Below, one piece after another: positions 17,842 to 25,192 of a stretch of 64,000 nt of DNA. Position numbers and translations under genes: made by a program. The notes beneath the pieces were generated by a model, which did not search any database, was not told the DNA's origin, and was given only the letters and a program-made list of their open reading frames with translations. Source of the DNA: JAVKBW01 sp040222995 (lineage in GTDB: Bacteria > Pseudomonadota > Alphaproteobacteria > UBA8366 > Aestuariispiraceae); assembly GCA_040222995.1 (NCBI GenBank), contig JAVKBW010000039.1:1-64000 (forward strand), read 5' to 3'. Position 1 is the first letter of the stretch, and each line of letters begins with the position of its first letter.

Positions 17842-18302
17842 GCCGCATCCTCCGCAAGCGGGGTCAGGACCGCATCCGCGCGTGCCGCAACGTCTTCGGG
17901 CCAGGGCCGCGCCCTGTGCGCGTCGCGGTCCAGACAGGCGACCGTGTAGGTGCAGGTCGACGCCAGTGTTTCGATCAATCCGCCATCCGCTTCTTCCAGC
18001 CGGTAAAGGCGGTGGTGAAATCGCGCCGTCTTGGCCGACCGCGCCAGGATGCGCGACCGGACGACGAAACTGTCCCCCGGGAACAGTTCCTTGTGATAGG
18101 TAAACTTCGATTCCAGGGCCGCCAGCCCGACCCCGTCGCCCAGCATGCGTTTCGCCGTCATGCCGACGCCGGACCATAGGGCCCAGGTTGCTTCGTCGAA
18201 CTTGCGGACATAGGCCGCGACATTCATGTGCCCCATATGGTCGCAATCGTCCGGATAGACGGTGCCGCGCCCCCAGATCGGGTCGTTTTCGGTCTCGCTC
18301 AT
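17838..18302 (-). CDS. Acyl-CoA thioesterase, 4-hydroxybenzoyl-CoA thioesterase type
   Basis: A 154-residue hotdog protein with the YPDDCDHMGHMNVAAYVRKFDEA region near residues 16-38, which holds the Asp/His set of 4HBT-type thioesterases, and a TYHKELFPGDSFVV strand pair. It lacks a signal peptide. It is coupled to the regulator gene upstream and the PaaI-type thioesterase downstream by 4-bp overlaps, so all three are probably translated from one message. The substrate is likely a CoA ester of branched-chain catabolism. Confidence 0.87.
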   Translation of the reverse strand: MSETENDPIWGRGTVYPDDCDHMGHMNVAAYVRKFDEATWALWSGVGMTAKRMLGDGVGLAALESKFTYHKELFPGDSFVVRSRILARSAKTARFHHRLYRLEEADGGLIETLASTCTYTVACLDRDAHRARPWPEDVAARADAVLTPLAEDAA

Positions 18303-18730
18303 TCCGCAGCCTCCCCCAGAGTGCGTTTTGCCCGGCCCCGCAGGTCGGCCCCCAATTCATGAAGCCGTTCGCGGCATTTCTGCTCAACCTGTCCCAGTTC
18401 GCTGAGTGTCAGGTCGATATCGCGGCGTTTCTGTTCCAAGTCCGCACGCCGTTCCGCGATCTTGTCCAGGAAGAATTCCAGCTGACCCGCCTCACCCGGT
18501 TCCTTGTCATAAAGGTCGATGATGTCGCGGACTTCCGCCAACGTGAACCCAAGGCGCTTTCCACGCAGGATCAGTTTCAGGCGCACCTGATCGCGCGGGT
18601 GAAAGATGCGCTGCGTGCCGCGGCGTTCCGGGGAAATCATCCCCTCCGCCTCGTAAAAGCGGATGGTGCGCGCCGTCACGTCCATGGCGGCGGCGAGTTC
18701 CGCAATCGTCATTTCGCGCGGGTCGGTCAT
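18299..18730 (-). CDS. liuR: MerR-family regulator, LiuR type
   Basis: A 143-residue MerR-family transcription factor. Residues about 7-75 are the winged helix (MTIAELAAAMDVTARTIRFYE, helix-turn-helix), followed by a 60-residue dimerisation coiled coil rich in Glu/Lys/Leu. There are no effector-binding cysteines, which excludes the metal-sensing branch. In proteobacteria LiuR controls leucine/isovalerate degradation, and this gene heads that array. It lies 67 bp downstream of a promoter whose spacer holds a perfect palindrome, as expected for MerR-type control and probable autoregulation. Confidence 0.9.
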   Translation of the reverse strand: MTDPREMTIAELAAAMDVTARTIRFYEAEGMISPERRGTQRIFHPRDQVRLKLILRGKRLGFTLAEVRDIIDLYDKEPGEAGQLEFFLDKIAERRADLEQKRRDIDLTLSELGQVEQKCRERLHELGADLRGRAKRTLGEAAE

Positions 18731-18796
18731 GCTGGACTTGCGCTCCCACTCCCAGTCTTTTCCGGGCCGGTTTTCGATCCGGCCTCTTGTCCGGAA

Positions 18797-18825
18797 TCTT
18801 TACTTTACGTTTACGTAAACGTCAA
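18797..18825 (-). promoter_or_regulatory. Promoter of the liu array
   Basis: On the minus strand TTGACG (18820-18825), a 17-base spacer, and TAAAGA (18797-18802). The -35 is nearly consensus. If MerR-type geometry applies, the working -10 could be shifted 1-2 bases to give a longer spacer. The palindrome at 18807-18822 fills the spacer and touches the -35. It is the only strong promoter I see in front of the long co-directional run down to 1555. Confidence 0.65.
18807..18822. promoter_or_regulatory. LiuR operator, 16-bp perfect palindrome
   Basis: ACGTTTAC joined directly to GTAAACGT: a perfect 16-bp dyad, with flanks extending partial symmetry to about 22 bp (18804-18825). It lies between the -35 and -10 of the liuR promoter, where MerR-family proteins bind. 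The match to a LiuR site is my inference from position and symmetry. Confidence 0.7.
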
Positions 18826-18977
18826 TTTCGATTTGATGTACATCGTCCCGATTTTTCCACGATCGCCTAGGACTCGGTTCGGCACCGAATCCGCATCAGC
18901 TTTTGCGGCCTGCTTGCCAATCCGGCCGATTTACTCAAATTGGCGGCGTTGATTGAACCGAACGCCGATGGAACGTC

Positions 18978-19856
18978 ATGCAGGACAAAGCACCGAATAC
19001 CGTGGCCCCGCCGAATGACCGCATTCTTTTCGGTCTGCTTCTGATGGCGGCCGCGATGTTTATCATCCCGATCCGGGATGGGTTTGCGAAGCATATGACG
19101 GCCGACCTTCCGGTCTTCACGATTGCATGGGGCACCTATCTTGCGGCAGCACTGGTATCCGTTCCGATCGCATTTTGGTTTCATGGCCGGGCGGCAGTTC
19201 GCCCCCCCGGACTGCCGTCTCAGACCGCACGGACGCTGCTGCTCGTCGCCTCGATGACGATCTTTTTCTTTTCAATCCGCACCGTCCCGTTGGCAAACGC
19301 GATTGCCGCCTATTTCGTTGCGCCCTTCGTTTCGGCGGCACTTGCCCCTTTCGTGTTGAAAGAGCGTCTGACATGGACGGTCGCAGGCGCGGTAACCTGT
19401 GGCTTCATCGGCGTCCTGCTCGTATTGCGGCCGGAAGGCGATTTCGACCCGAATATTCTGTGGTCGGTGGCCGCCGGAATTCTGTTCGCACTGTATATGC
19501 TCGCGACACGACTGGCGGCCAAACAGGCACCGCCTCTGGCGGCACTGTCCTATCAGTCCTTACTCGGAGCGATCGTCCTGACGCCCTTTGCGATCGGAGT
19601 GGGGCTGGCGGGAACGGAGGACTTCCTTTCATTGTTCGCGATGATCGGAATTTTCCAATGCGCCTCCCATGGTCTTTCGATCGCCGCATTTCGATTTGCA
19701 CCGGCGGGCATACTGGCACCGCTTGTCTATCTGGAGATCGTGGCCGCGGTGATCGTCGGCCTGGTCGCATTCGGGGACTGGCCGGAATATCAGACGTGGG
19801 TCGGCATTCTGGTTATCATATTGGCCGGGGGCCTTGTCGCCGTCAGGCGTGGGTAA
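18978..19856 (+). CDS. EamA/DMT-family transporter
   Basis: A 292-residue inner-membrane protein with about ten hydrophobic helices arranged as two five-helix EamA repeats. Repeat 1 ends near residue 145; the second starts at the PNILWSVAAGILFALYM region. It probably exports a small metabolite; the substrate is unknown. It is transcribed away from liuR, with a 247-bp shared intergenic region, so LiuR could influence it, although the operator lies 155 bp upstream. It converges on the decarboxylase subunit gene, overlapping it by 14 bp. Confidence 0.88.
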   Translation: MQDKAPNTVAPPNDRILFGLLLMAAAMFIIPIRDGFAKHMTADLPVFTIAWGTYLAAALVSVPIAFWFHGRAAVRPPGLPSQTARTLLLVASMTIFFFSIRTVPLANAIAAYFVAPFVSAALAPFVLKERLTWTVAGAVTCGFIGVLLVLRPEGDFDPNILWSVAAGILFALYMLATRLAAKQAPPLAALSYQSLLGAIVLTPFAIGVGLAGTEDFLSLFAMIGIFQCASHGLSIAAFRFAPAGILAPLVYLEIVAAVIVGLVAFGDWPEYQTWVGILVIILAGGLVAVRRG

Positions 19857-20433
19857 TCCGGACCCCTATCGCATCCTTGAACCGGGCCTTCAGCTTGACC
19901 CCGTCCTTTTCGGGAAGCACGCGCGGCGCATCGCCTGTCGCGATCAGGATGCGCCGAAACACCGGCCCGTTGCGCGCGAAATAGGTCCCCGCATCCGCTT
20001 CCAGGTCGGTCATGGTCGCAATTGACCGGCTGTCGGCAATGCCGCAGGCCGCGGCGACGCGGGCCAGGTCGGTCGTATCGCTGGCGCTGGGCTGCATGCC
20101 GGTTTCACCGTAATGCCCGTTGTCCAGCACCAGGATCGACAGGTTCTTCGGCGCCTTCCGCGCCACGGTCGACAGGCTGCCGATCCCCATCAGCATTTCA
20201 CCGTCGCCTGTCAGGACGCACACGGGCCGGTCCGGCCGTGCCAGCGCAAGGCCCAGTCCGACGCAGGCCGCGCCGCCCATGCCGCCCCACAGATAGAAAT
20301 TCAGCGCACTGTCTTCGGTCGCCGCCGCATCCCAGGTGGGCGACCCCAGGCCCGTGACGACCAGCCCGTCCGCCCCGCGATGGCGAAATGCGGCCGCCAC
20401 GGCCGCCCGCCGGTCCATTGCGGCGCCTACCAT
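19843..20433 (-). CDS. Thiamine-diphosphate decarboxylase, beta subunit (sulfopyruvate decarboxylase-like)
   Basis: A 196-residue protein carrying the C-terminal half of a ThDP enzyme. GDGEMLMGIGSLSTVA with a later LDNGHYGETG is the GDG...N diphosphate/metal motif. The half-size, paired with a separate alpha gene, matches sulfopyruvate/phosphonopyruvate decarboxylases (ComD/ComE type). The start MVGAAMDRR overlaps the alpha stop by 7 bp; an internal ATG five codons later is an alternative. The reaction would be decarboxylation of a 3-substituted pyruvate; the actual substrate is not evident from the neighbours. Confidence 0.8.
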   Translation of the reverse strand: MVGAAMDRRAAVAAAFRHRGADGLVVTGLGSPTWDAAATEDSALNFYLWGGMGGAACVGLGLALARPDRPVCVLTGDGEMLMGIGSLSTVARKAPKNLSILVLDNGHYGETGMQPSASDTTDLARVAAACGIADSRSIATMTDLEADAGTYFARNGPVFRRILIATGDAPRVLPEKDGVKLKARFKDAIGVRITHA

Positions 20434-20957
20434 GTCTTTGCCCCGATAAGTTCTTGTGAAATCAGGACGGCCGCCGCACCGGCGCTGCTTCCGTAGGCAT
20501 GGGTGAACGCGTCGTCCAGAAGGCCGCCCACCGCATCCTCCGCCGCCGCGCGGGTAACCGTCAGGCCCGCCGCTTCCAGCAACGGTTGGGTCATGCGGCC
20601 CATCGGTTCCTGCCATGGATTGAACTCCGCATGTTCGCCGCGCATGGTGACGATCATGACCAGCGGAAATCCGCCGCTTTCGCGCATGGCCAGCATGTTT
20701 GGAATGTTGCCGACGCCGCTGGACTGCATCATCAGGCAGCCGCGGTCCCCGCCAAGCCACGCGCCGGCCAGAAGGGCGACACCTTCTTCTTCCGTCGTCA
20801 GGACGGTCGCGTCGATGTCCGGATCATCCTCGCAGAACGCGATCAGACCCGACAGGCCCGCGTCCGGCACATAGCCCACCTGGCGCACACCATGACGTTT
20901 CAGCGCCGCCAGCGCATCCGCATGCCAGCGGCGTCCCTTCCCTTCCGATGCGGCCAA
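20427..20957 (-). CDS. Thiamine-diphosphate decarboxylase, alpha subunit (sulfopyruvate decarboxylase-like)
   Basis: A 176-residue PYR-domain subunit. VGYVPDAGLSGLI opens the fold, the catalytic Glu that activates thiamine sits in TTEEEGVALLAGAWLGG near residue 55, and QSSGVGNIPNML and EFNPWQEPMGR complete the family pattern. It appears to start at TTG (20957) behind a GGGGACGG ribosome-binding-like stretch; no ATG occurs in frame before the conserved core. With the next gene it forms one heteromeric enzyme. Phosphonopyruvate is the alternative substrate to sulfopyruvate. Confidence 0.78.
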   Translation of the reverse strand: MAASEGKGRRWHADALAALKRHGVRQVGYVPDAGLSGLIAFCEDDPDIDATVLTTEEEGVALLAGAWLGGDRGCLMMQSSGVGNIPNMLAMRESGGFPLVMIVTMRGEHAEFNPWQEPMGRMTQPLLEAAGLTVTRAAAEDAVGGLLDDAFTHAYGSSAGAAAVLISQELIGAKTW

Positions 20958-21031
20958 GGCCCGTCCCCTGTATCGTTTCCGTCGGGGCGAAGTTTCAGGG
21001 GACGCGCCGGTTCAGGCAAGTGCGAAACGGA

Positions 21032-21748
21032 TCAGGCCGCCTGTGCAAACAGGGACACGGCGGACGGCGGCAGGCTGAACAGGTCCGTTGATGCGCCGAA
21101 CGGCCCGAAACCGCCGGACGACCGGTCATCCTTGCGCTCACGGGCCGCATCCATCTGTGCGAACAGGGCTTCTTCCACTTGCATCTGGCGAAGTTGCGAA
21201 AGGACCGCCCGCGACCCGGCGATGGCCTTCGGGTCCGCATCGTTTTCGACCAGATACTGAAGCTGTTCTTCCTGCTGACGGATCAGGTTCACCGTGCGGT
21301 TGTTCCCGGACCCGCCATATCCTTCCATGAAGCGGGCGAATTCCGCGACCGGGGACGATGAAAAGGCCCCGTCGGAAGAAAAGCTGAGATTGTCCAGGCG
21401 GTAGCCCATCAGGTCCGCCTGTTCCCCGGTCAGCTGCCGCGCGCCGCGCAACTGTTCGGCCAGCGCCAGAATGTCGTCGACCGTCATGGCGCTCAGGTCA
21501 TAGCGCTGGGTGAGATCCAGGCCGGAAAGCGCCGTATCCCCGTCCGCGCCGGCCGCCTGTGCCATCCGGTCCGCCTCCCGGAAGATATTGCCGGCCAGAC
21601 CATAGCGGCCCGCAAGCGCGTCATAGAACCGGTCCCGGCCCAGAAGCTTCGTCTGGTCGGCGACCTCCGGGTCCACCGTCCGCAGTTCCTTCTGGGATTC
21701 AAAGGCGGTGGCGACCCGCATGATGTCCGAATTGTTGGTGCTCAACAT
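21032..21748 (-). CDS. Hypothetical protein, helix-rich
   Basis: I do not recognise this 238-residue protein. It is acidic and helix-rich, with no signal peptide or membrane span. The first 100 residues resemble alternating short helices (a GRDRFYDALAGRYGLAG stretch near residue 44), and residues about 145-205 look like a coiled region rich in Gln, Glu and Arg. It ends in a hydrophobic PPSAVSLFAQAA. ATG at 21748 is preferred over the upstream TTG because AGAGAG precedes it. It is flanked by the decarboxylase pair and a BenE permease, with gaps of 74 and 87 bp. Confidence 0.6.
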   Translation of the reverse strand: MLSTNNSDIMRVATAFESQKELRTVDPEVADQTKLLGRDRFYDALAGRYGLAGNIFREADRMAQAAGADGDTALSGLDLTQRYDLSAMTVDDILALAEQLRGARQLTGEQADLMGYRLDNLSFSSDGAFSSSPVAEFARFMEGYGGSGNNRTVNLIRQQEEQLQYLVENDADPKAIAGSRAVLSQLRQMQVEEALFAQMDAARERKDDRSSGGFGPFGASTDLFSLPPSAVSLFAQAA

Positions 21749-21835
21749 GGTATCGCGTTCTCTCTCCAAAAACCGCTCTCTACCCGCGCGGCCATTTCGT
21801 TTCGGTAACGAAGCAAAAGCCGTGCCGGTTTCGGG

Positions 21836-23011
21836 TCAGTTCCCGGATGTGCGCCGCGACAGAAGCCGTTCGATCCCCAGCGACCCCAGACCCGCCGCCA
21901 ACCCCCAGAAGGCGGAGCCGATGCCGAAGAGCGACAGGCTGGAGGCGGTGACGACGATGGTCAGCACCGCGTGGGCCCGCATCGGGGCATCCCCCAGCGC
22001 CGACCCCAGCGCCCCGGTAAGCGCCCCCAGAAGCGCCAGCCCCGCGATGGTGACGATCAGCGCCGACGGCAGGATCGCGAAACCGGCCACCAGCGTCACG
22101 CCGACCACGGCCAGTCCCAGATACATGAACCCGTAGACAATACCCGCGGGCCAGCGCCTGTCGGCGTCGGGATGTGTGTCCGGCCCGGTGCACAGGGACG
22201 CGGTGATCGCCGCCATGGTTGTCGTATGACCGCCGAACGGCGCCGTCAGGACCGACGCCAGCCCCGTCGCCGCCAGGCTGGACCGGGTCGGCGGTTCGTA
22301 CCCGGCGGCCCGAAGAACGGCGAACCCTGGCAGGTTCTGGGACGCCATCGACACCAGAAACAACGGCAGGCCCAGCCCCACCAGAACGGTCGGGTCGAAT
22401 TCCGGCGTGATCCATTCCAGTGTCGGTGCGGAAAATCCCCAGGCCGTATCGGCAACCCGCCCAAGGATCAGCGACCAGGCGACACCCGCGACCAGGACCA
22501 CGATCACCGCCCATGTCGCGCTGACGGCCCGGACGATCAGGAACAGCCCGACCAGCGGCAGGACCAGCAGAGGGTCCTGGCGGGCGGAATCGAAGACCGC
22601 GACGGAAAAACCCAGCAACACGCCCGCCAGCATGGCGGCGGCGATAGCGGTCGGGATTTTGGCGATGGCATCGGCCAGCGGCTTGATCGCCGCGCTCAAC
22701 ATGACAAGCGCCCCCGCCAGAAGGAACGCACCGACGGCCGCTTCGATGCCGATGGTCGGTGTGCCCGCCACCGCCGTCGCACCGATCAGGGCCGCCCCCG
22801 GCGTCGACCATGCAGTGACGATCGGCTTCCGGTGCGCCCAGGACAGGCCGGCCGACGTCGCGAACATGGCAAGGCACAGCGCCGTCACCCAGGATGCCTT
22901 TTGTGCCGCCGTCGCGCCGACACCGTCCGCGCCGGCAAGCACGATTGCGACGCTGCCGCCGAAGCCGACTATGACCGCCACGAAGGCGGATGTGAAAAGG
23001 GATGCGCGCAT
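21836..23011 (-). CDS. benE: BenE-family benzoate/proton symporter
   Basis: A 391-residue membrane protein with about twelve hydrophobic segments. The N-terminal region LSWAHRKPIVTAWSTPGAALI (residues about 56-76) is the BenE hallmark, the membrane-embedded substrate site shared with the NAT/UraA fold. GFAVLRAAGYEPP and APFGGHTTTMAAITASLCTG are also typical. Family members import benzoate or related acids with protons. No aromatic-degradation genes lie next to it, so the true substrate is uncertain. Confidence 0.9.
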   Translation of the reverse strand: MRASLFTSAFVAVIVGFGGSVAIVLAGADGVGATAAQKASWVTALCLAMFATSAGLSWAHRKPIVTAWSTPGAALIGATAVAGTPTIGIEAAVGAFLLAGALVMLSAAIKPLADAIAKIPTAIAAAMLAGVLLGFSVAVFDSARQDPLLVLPLVGLFLIVRAVSATWAVIVVLVAGVAWSLILGRVADTAWGFSAPTLEWITPEFDPTVLVGLGLPLFLVSMASQNLPGFAVLRAAGYEPPTRSSLAATGLASVLTAPFGGHTTTMAAITASLCTGPDTHPDADRRWPAGIVYGFMYLGLAVVGVTLVAGFAILPSALIVTIAGLALLGALTGALGSALGDAPMRAHAVLTIVVTASSLSLFGIGSAFWGLAAGLGSLGIERLLSRRTSGN

Positions 23012-23033
23012 GGCCGGTCGGGACCTTTCGGGG

Positions 23034-23687
23034 TTAGGCAGGCTGCGCGGGTGAAAAGCAGACGATCATATTGTTCGCCGGCATGTCAATGCATGCCCGC
23101 AGGGCAAGGCCCGCGCGTTCCGCCGCCGGGACCACGTCCTGTTCCAGGTCGCGCACACCCCAGGACGGGTTACGCTGACGAAGGCTTTCGTCGAAGGCGA
23201 CGTTGCTGTCGCTGACATGCCTGCCGTCCCGCCGGAACGGACCATACAACAGGAGTTCCCCGCCCGACGGCGCCAGAAGCGCGCGCGCCCCTTTCAGCAA
23301 CCCAAGCGCCGCTTCCCACGGCGCGATATGGATCATGTTCGCACAGAAAATGCAGTCGGGCGCATCAGGCGCGTCCGCTTCCCAACCTGCCTTCGTGACA
23401 TCCAGATGCCGGGCGGGATGAATGCTGCCGCAATCCACCGCGCGGGCATGCGCATCGATTCCGGCCAGCGCCGTGCGGTCCACGTCAGACGGGAACCATT
23501 GCACTGCGCCCGAAAGGCGCGGCGCCATAAAGGCGGCATGTTCCCCCGTGCCCGACGCGATTTCCAGGACCCGCGCCCCGTCCGGAAGCCGCGACTTCAG
23601 CACTTCCAGGATCGGATCGCGGTTCCGCAGGGTCGCGGGTGCGTGGCGCTGCGCGCCTTCGTCGCGGGAATTTCCCGTTGGCTTCAT
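23034..23687 (-). CDS. DUF938 family SAM-dependent methyltransferase
   Basis: A 217-residue class I methyltransferase of the DUF938 family. HAPATLRNRDPILEVL opens it, LEIASGTGEHAAFMA is the SAM loop, PSDVD ends strand two, and FCANMIHIAPWEA is motif IV. The end NNMIVCFSPAQ is also typical. The biological target of DUF938 proteins is unknown. The ATG at 23687 is chosen; the longer frame upstream is not conserved in type. It is transcribed away from fdxA. Confidence 0.88.
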   Translation of the reverse strand: MKPTGNSRDEGAQRHAPATLRNRDPILEVLKSRLPDGARVLEIASGTGEHAAFMAPRLSGAVQWFPSDVDRTALAGIDAHARAVDCGSIHPARHLDVTKAGWEADAPDAPDCIFCANMIHIAPWEAALGLLKGARALLAPSGGELLLYGPFRRDGRHVSDSNVAFDESLRQRNPSWGVRDLEQDVVPAAERAGLALRACIDMPANNMIVCFSPAQPA

Positions 23688-23717
23688 GGCGATTTCTTCC
23701 CATTTACACAAAAGAGG

Positions 23718-23747
23718 TTGCACACCTAGGGACGTCTCGAATATCTA
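23718..23747 (+). promoter_or_regulatory. Probable fdxA promoter
   Basis: TTGCAC at 23718-23723, then 17-18 bases and ATATCT/TATCTA at 23741-23747. The transcript would start near 23754, about 57 bases before the fdxA ATG. A CCTAGG hexamer lies in the spacer at 23725-23730, a feature repeated in other intergenic regions here. Confidence 0.55.
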
Positions 23748-23810
23748 CACCGGAATAGTGGATTATTCGCCGCAACAAAACTCGATCGGAAGCCTCTTCG
23801 GAGAACAACA

Positions 23811-24149
23811 ATGACCTATGTCGTGACGGAAGACTGCATCAAATGCAAGCACATGGACTGTGTCGAAGTGTGCCCCGTCGACTGTTTCTACGAGGGTCTG
23901 AACATGCTGGTGATCCATCCGGACGAATGCATCGACTGCGGTGTGTGCGAACCGGAATGCCCGGCCGAGGCGATCCTGCCGGACACTGAGCCGGAAGCGG
24001 AGAAGTGGCTGGAACTCAACAAGGATTACTCCGAAGTCTGGCCGAATATCACCGTCATGGGTCAGGCACCCGCCGATGCCGAGGAATGGCAGGGCGTGCC
24101 GGACAAATTCAAGAATCACTTCTCCCCCGAACCCGGGAAGGGAAGCTGA
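23811..24149 (+). CDS. fdxA: Seven-iron ferredoxin FdxA
   Basis: A 112-residue 7Fe ferredoxin carrying one [3Fe-4S] and one [4Fe-4S] cluster. Cysteine groups are C9-x2-C-x4-C-x3-CP, then CIDCGVCEPECP. The acidic extension after residue 60 is the usual FdxA tail. It serves as a low-potential electron carrier in the cytosol. The start is certain: the first cluster ligand is nine residues in. FdxA followed by carD on the same strand is an arrangement I have seen in Alphaproteobacteria. Confidence 0.95.
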   Translation: MTYVVTEDCIKCKHMDCVEVCPVDCFYEGLNMLVIHPDECIDCGVCEPECPAEAILPDTEPEAEKWLELNKDYSEVWPNITVMGQAPADAEEWQGVPDKFKNHFSPEPGKGS

Positions 24150-24492
24150 CCCGCGCCGGTCCTATCGTGCAATGCACAATGCGGCAATATGGCCGTAATT
24201 CAGGACTCGGAATAACCAGAATTTTGTGATATATATTAACTCTATATGGAGAGTTTTCGCGTTGGTGCGTCAGGCAGACGCGCGCCCCGCAAGCGGGCCG
24301 GCGTCGCTGCAACGCGATATCCCACAAGGGATGCGTCACTTTCCAGGAGCACCGAAAGTCTTCGGGCCGATTTCGAGAGAAGCGGCGTGAGGGTGCTTTT
24401 CGGTGTCTGTTCCGGCAGCGGGCATAAAGGTTTCCCCGATGCCGCGTGTTACGATACCTGGCAAGTTTTTGAAACATTTAGGAATGGTGGTA
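24150..24492. other. fdxA-carD intergenic region
   Basis: These 343 bases hold no convincing gene. The segment 24180-24260 is AT-rich (a TGATATATATTAAC core) against a GC-rich background and is the likely promoter zone for carD, although I cannot fix -35 and -10 boxes with good spacing. The remaining 230 bases would be a long 5' leader. A small open frame inside has unremarkable composition. I see no intrinsic terminator for fdxA. Confidence 0.45.
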
Positions 24493-24996
24493 ATGGCTCA
24501 GAAAAGTGCATACAGCAAAGGCGACTTCGTCGTATACCCGACCCATGGCGTCGGCAAGGTTCTTGGCGTCGAAGATCAGGAAATCGCCGGACAGAAAATT
24601 GAACTCATCATCATCGAGTTCGACAAGGACCGCATGACACTGCGCGTGCCCGTTGCGAAGGCGGACAAATCCGGCCTGCGCAAGCTTTCTTCGCCGGAAA
24701 TGATGAAAAGCGCGCTGAAGACGCTTAAGGGCAAAAGCCGCGTGCGCCGGACCATGTGGTCGCGCCGGGCGCAGGAATACGAACAAAAGATCAACTCCGG
24801 CGACCCGGTCGCAATCGCGGAAGTCGTGCGCGACCTGTTCCGCAACGCCAACCAGCCGGACCAGTCCTACAGCGAACGCCAGCTTTACCAGGCGGCGCTG
24901 GACCGTCTGGCGCGGGAATTCGCCGCGGTCGAGGATCTGGGCGAAGAGGAAGCGGCGCTGAAGCTGGAAGAAATGATGGAAAAGGCGGCCGCCTGA
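24493..24996 (+). CDS. carD: CarD-family transcription regulator
   Basis: A 167-residue RNA-polymerase-binding factor. The N-terminal RID domain starts at KGDFVVYPTHGVGKVLGVE and contacts the polymerase beta subunit; the C-terminal helical DNA-minor-groove domain includes the MWSRRAQEYEQKINSGDP region and RLAREFA. CarD stabilises open complexes at rRNA and other promoters. ATG at 24493 is preferred, with AGGA nine bases upstream; an ATG three codons earlier has that AGGA too close. An intrinsic terminator follows. Confidence 0.94.
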   Translation: MAQKSAYSKGDFVVYPTHGVGKVLGVEDQEIAGQKIELIIIEFDKDRMTLRVPVAKADKSGLRKLSSPEMMKSALKTLKGKSRVRRTMWSRRAQEYEQKINSGDPVAIAEVVRDLFRNANQPDQSYSERQLYQAALDRLAREFAAVEDLGEEEAALKLEEMMEKAAA

Positions 24997-25032
24997 CACC
25001 GTCGTTCCGGCGTCGAATAGGGTAAGTTTCAG

Positions 25033-25064
25033 GCCCGTCCCCGCAACCCGGGGGCGGGCTTGTT
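25033..25064 (+). terminator. Intrinsic terminator after carD
   Basis: GCCCGTCCCC (25033-25042) pairs with GGGGGCGGGC (25050-25059) through a 7-base loop, a 10-bp stem with one G-U pair, followed by TTGTT. It lies 37 bases after the carD stop codon and is the clearest classical terminator in the window. Confidence 0.75.
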
Positions 25065-25124
25065 CTGTCGGGCGCCACGTTCGCACTGGCCAAGAGCCGA
25101 GAATCCCTGTTTTCTCTTGCCTAG

Positions 25125-25152
25125 CCTGACAGCGGGCGGACCCGCTGTCAGG
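25125..25152. repeat. Perfect 12-bp inverted repeat upstream of phosphatase-like gene
   Basis: CCTGACAGCGGG and CCCGCTGTCAGG around a 4-base loop. It has no following T-run, so it is a poor terminator. It sits 41 bp before the next start codon and could be an operator or a leader hairpin. Confidence 0.7.
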
Positions 25153-25192
25153 GTCATGCGCTTTATCGGACGCCACCAGACTTCATGACCTC

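Noticed and set aside
24246..24602. Open frame overlapping the carD leader and 5' end
   Set aside because: Out of frame with carD, Arg/Ser-rich and without a supported start; more likely part of an untranslated leader.
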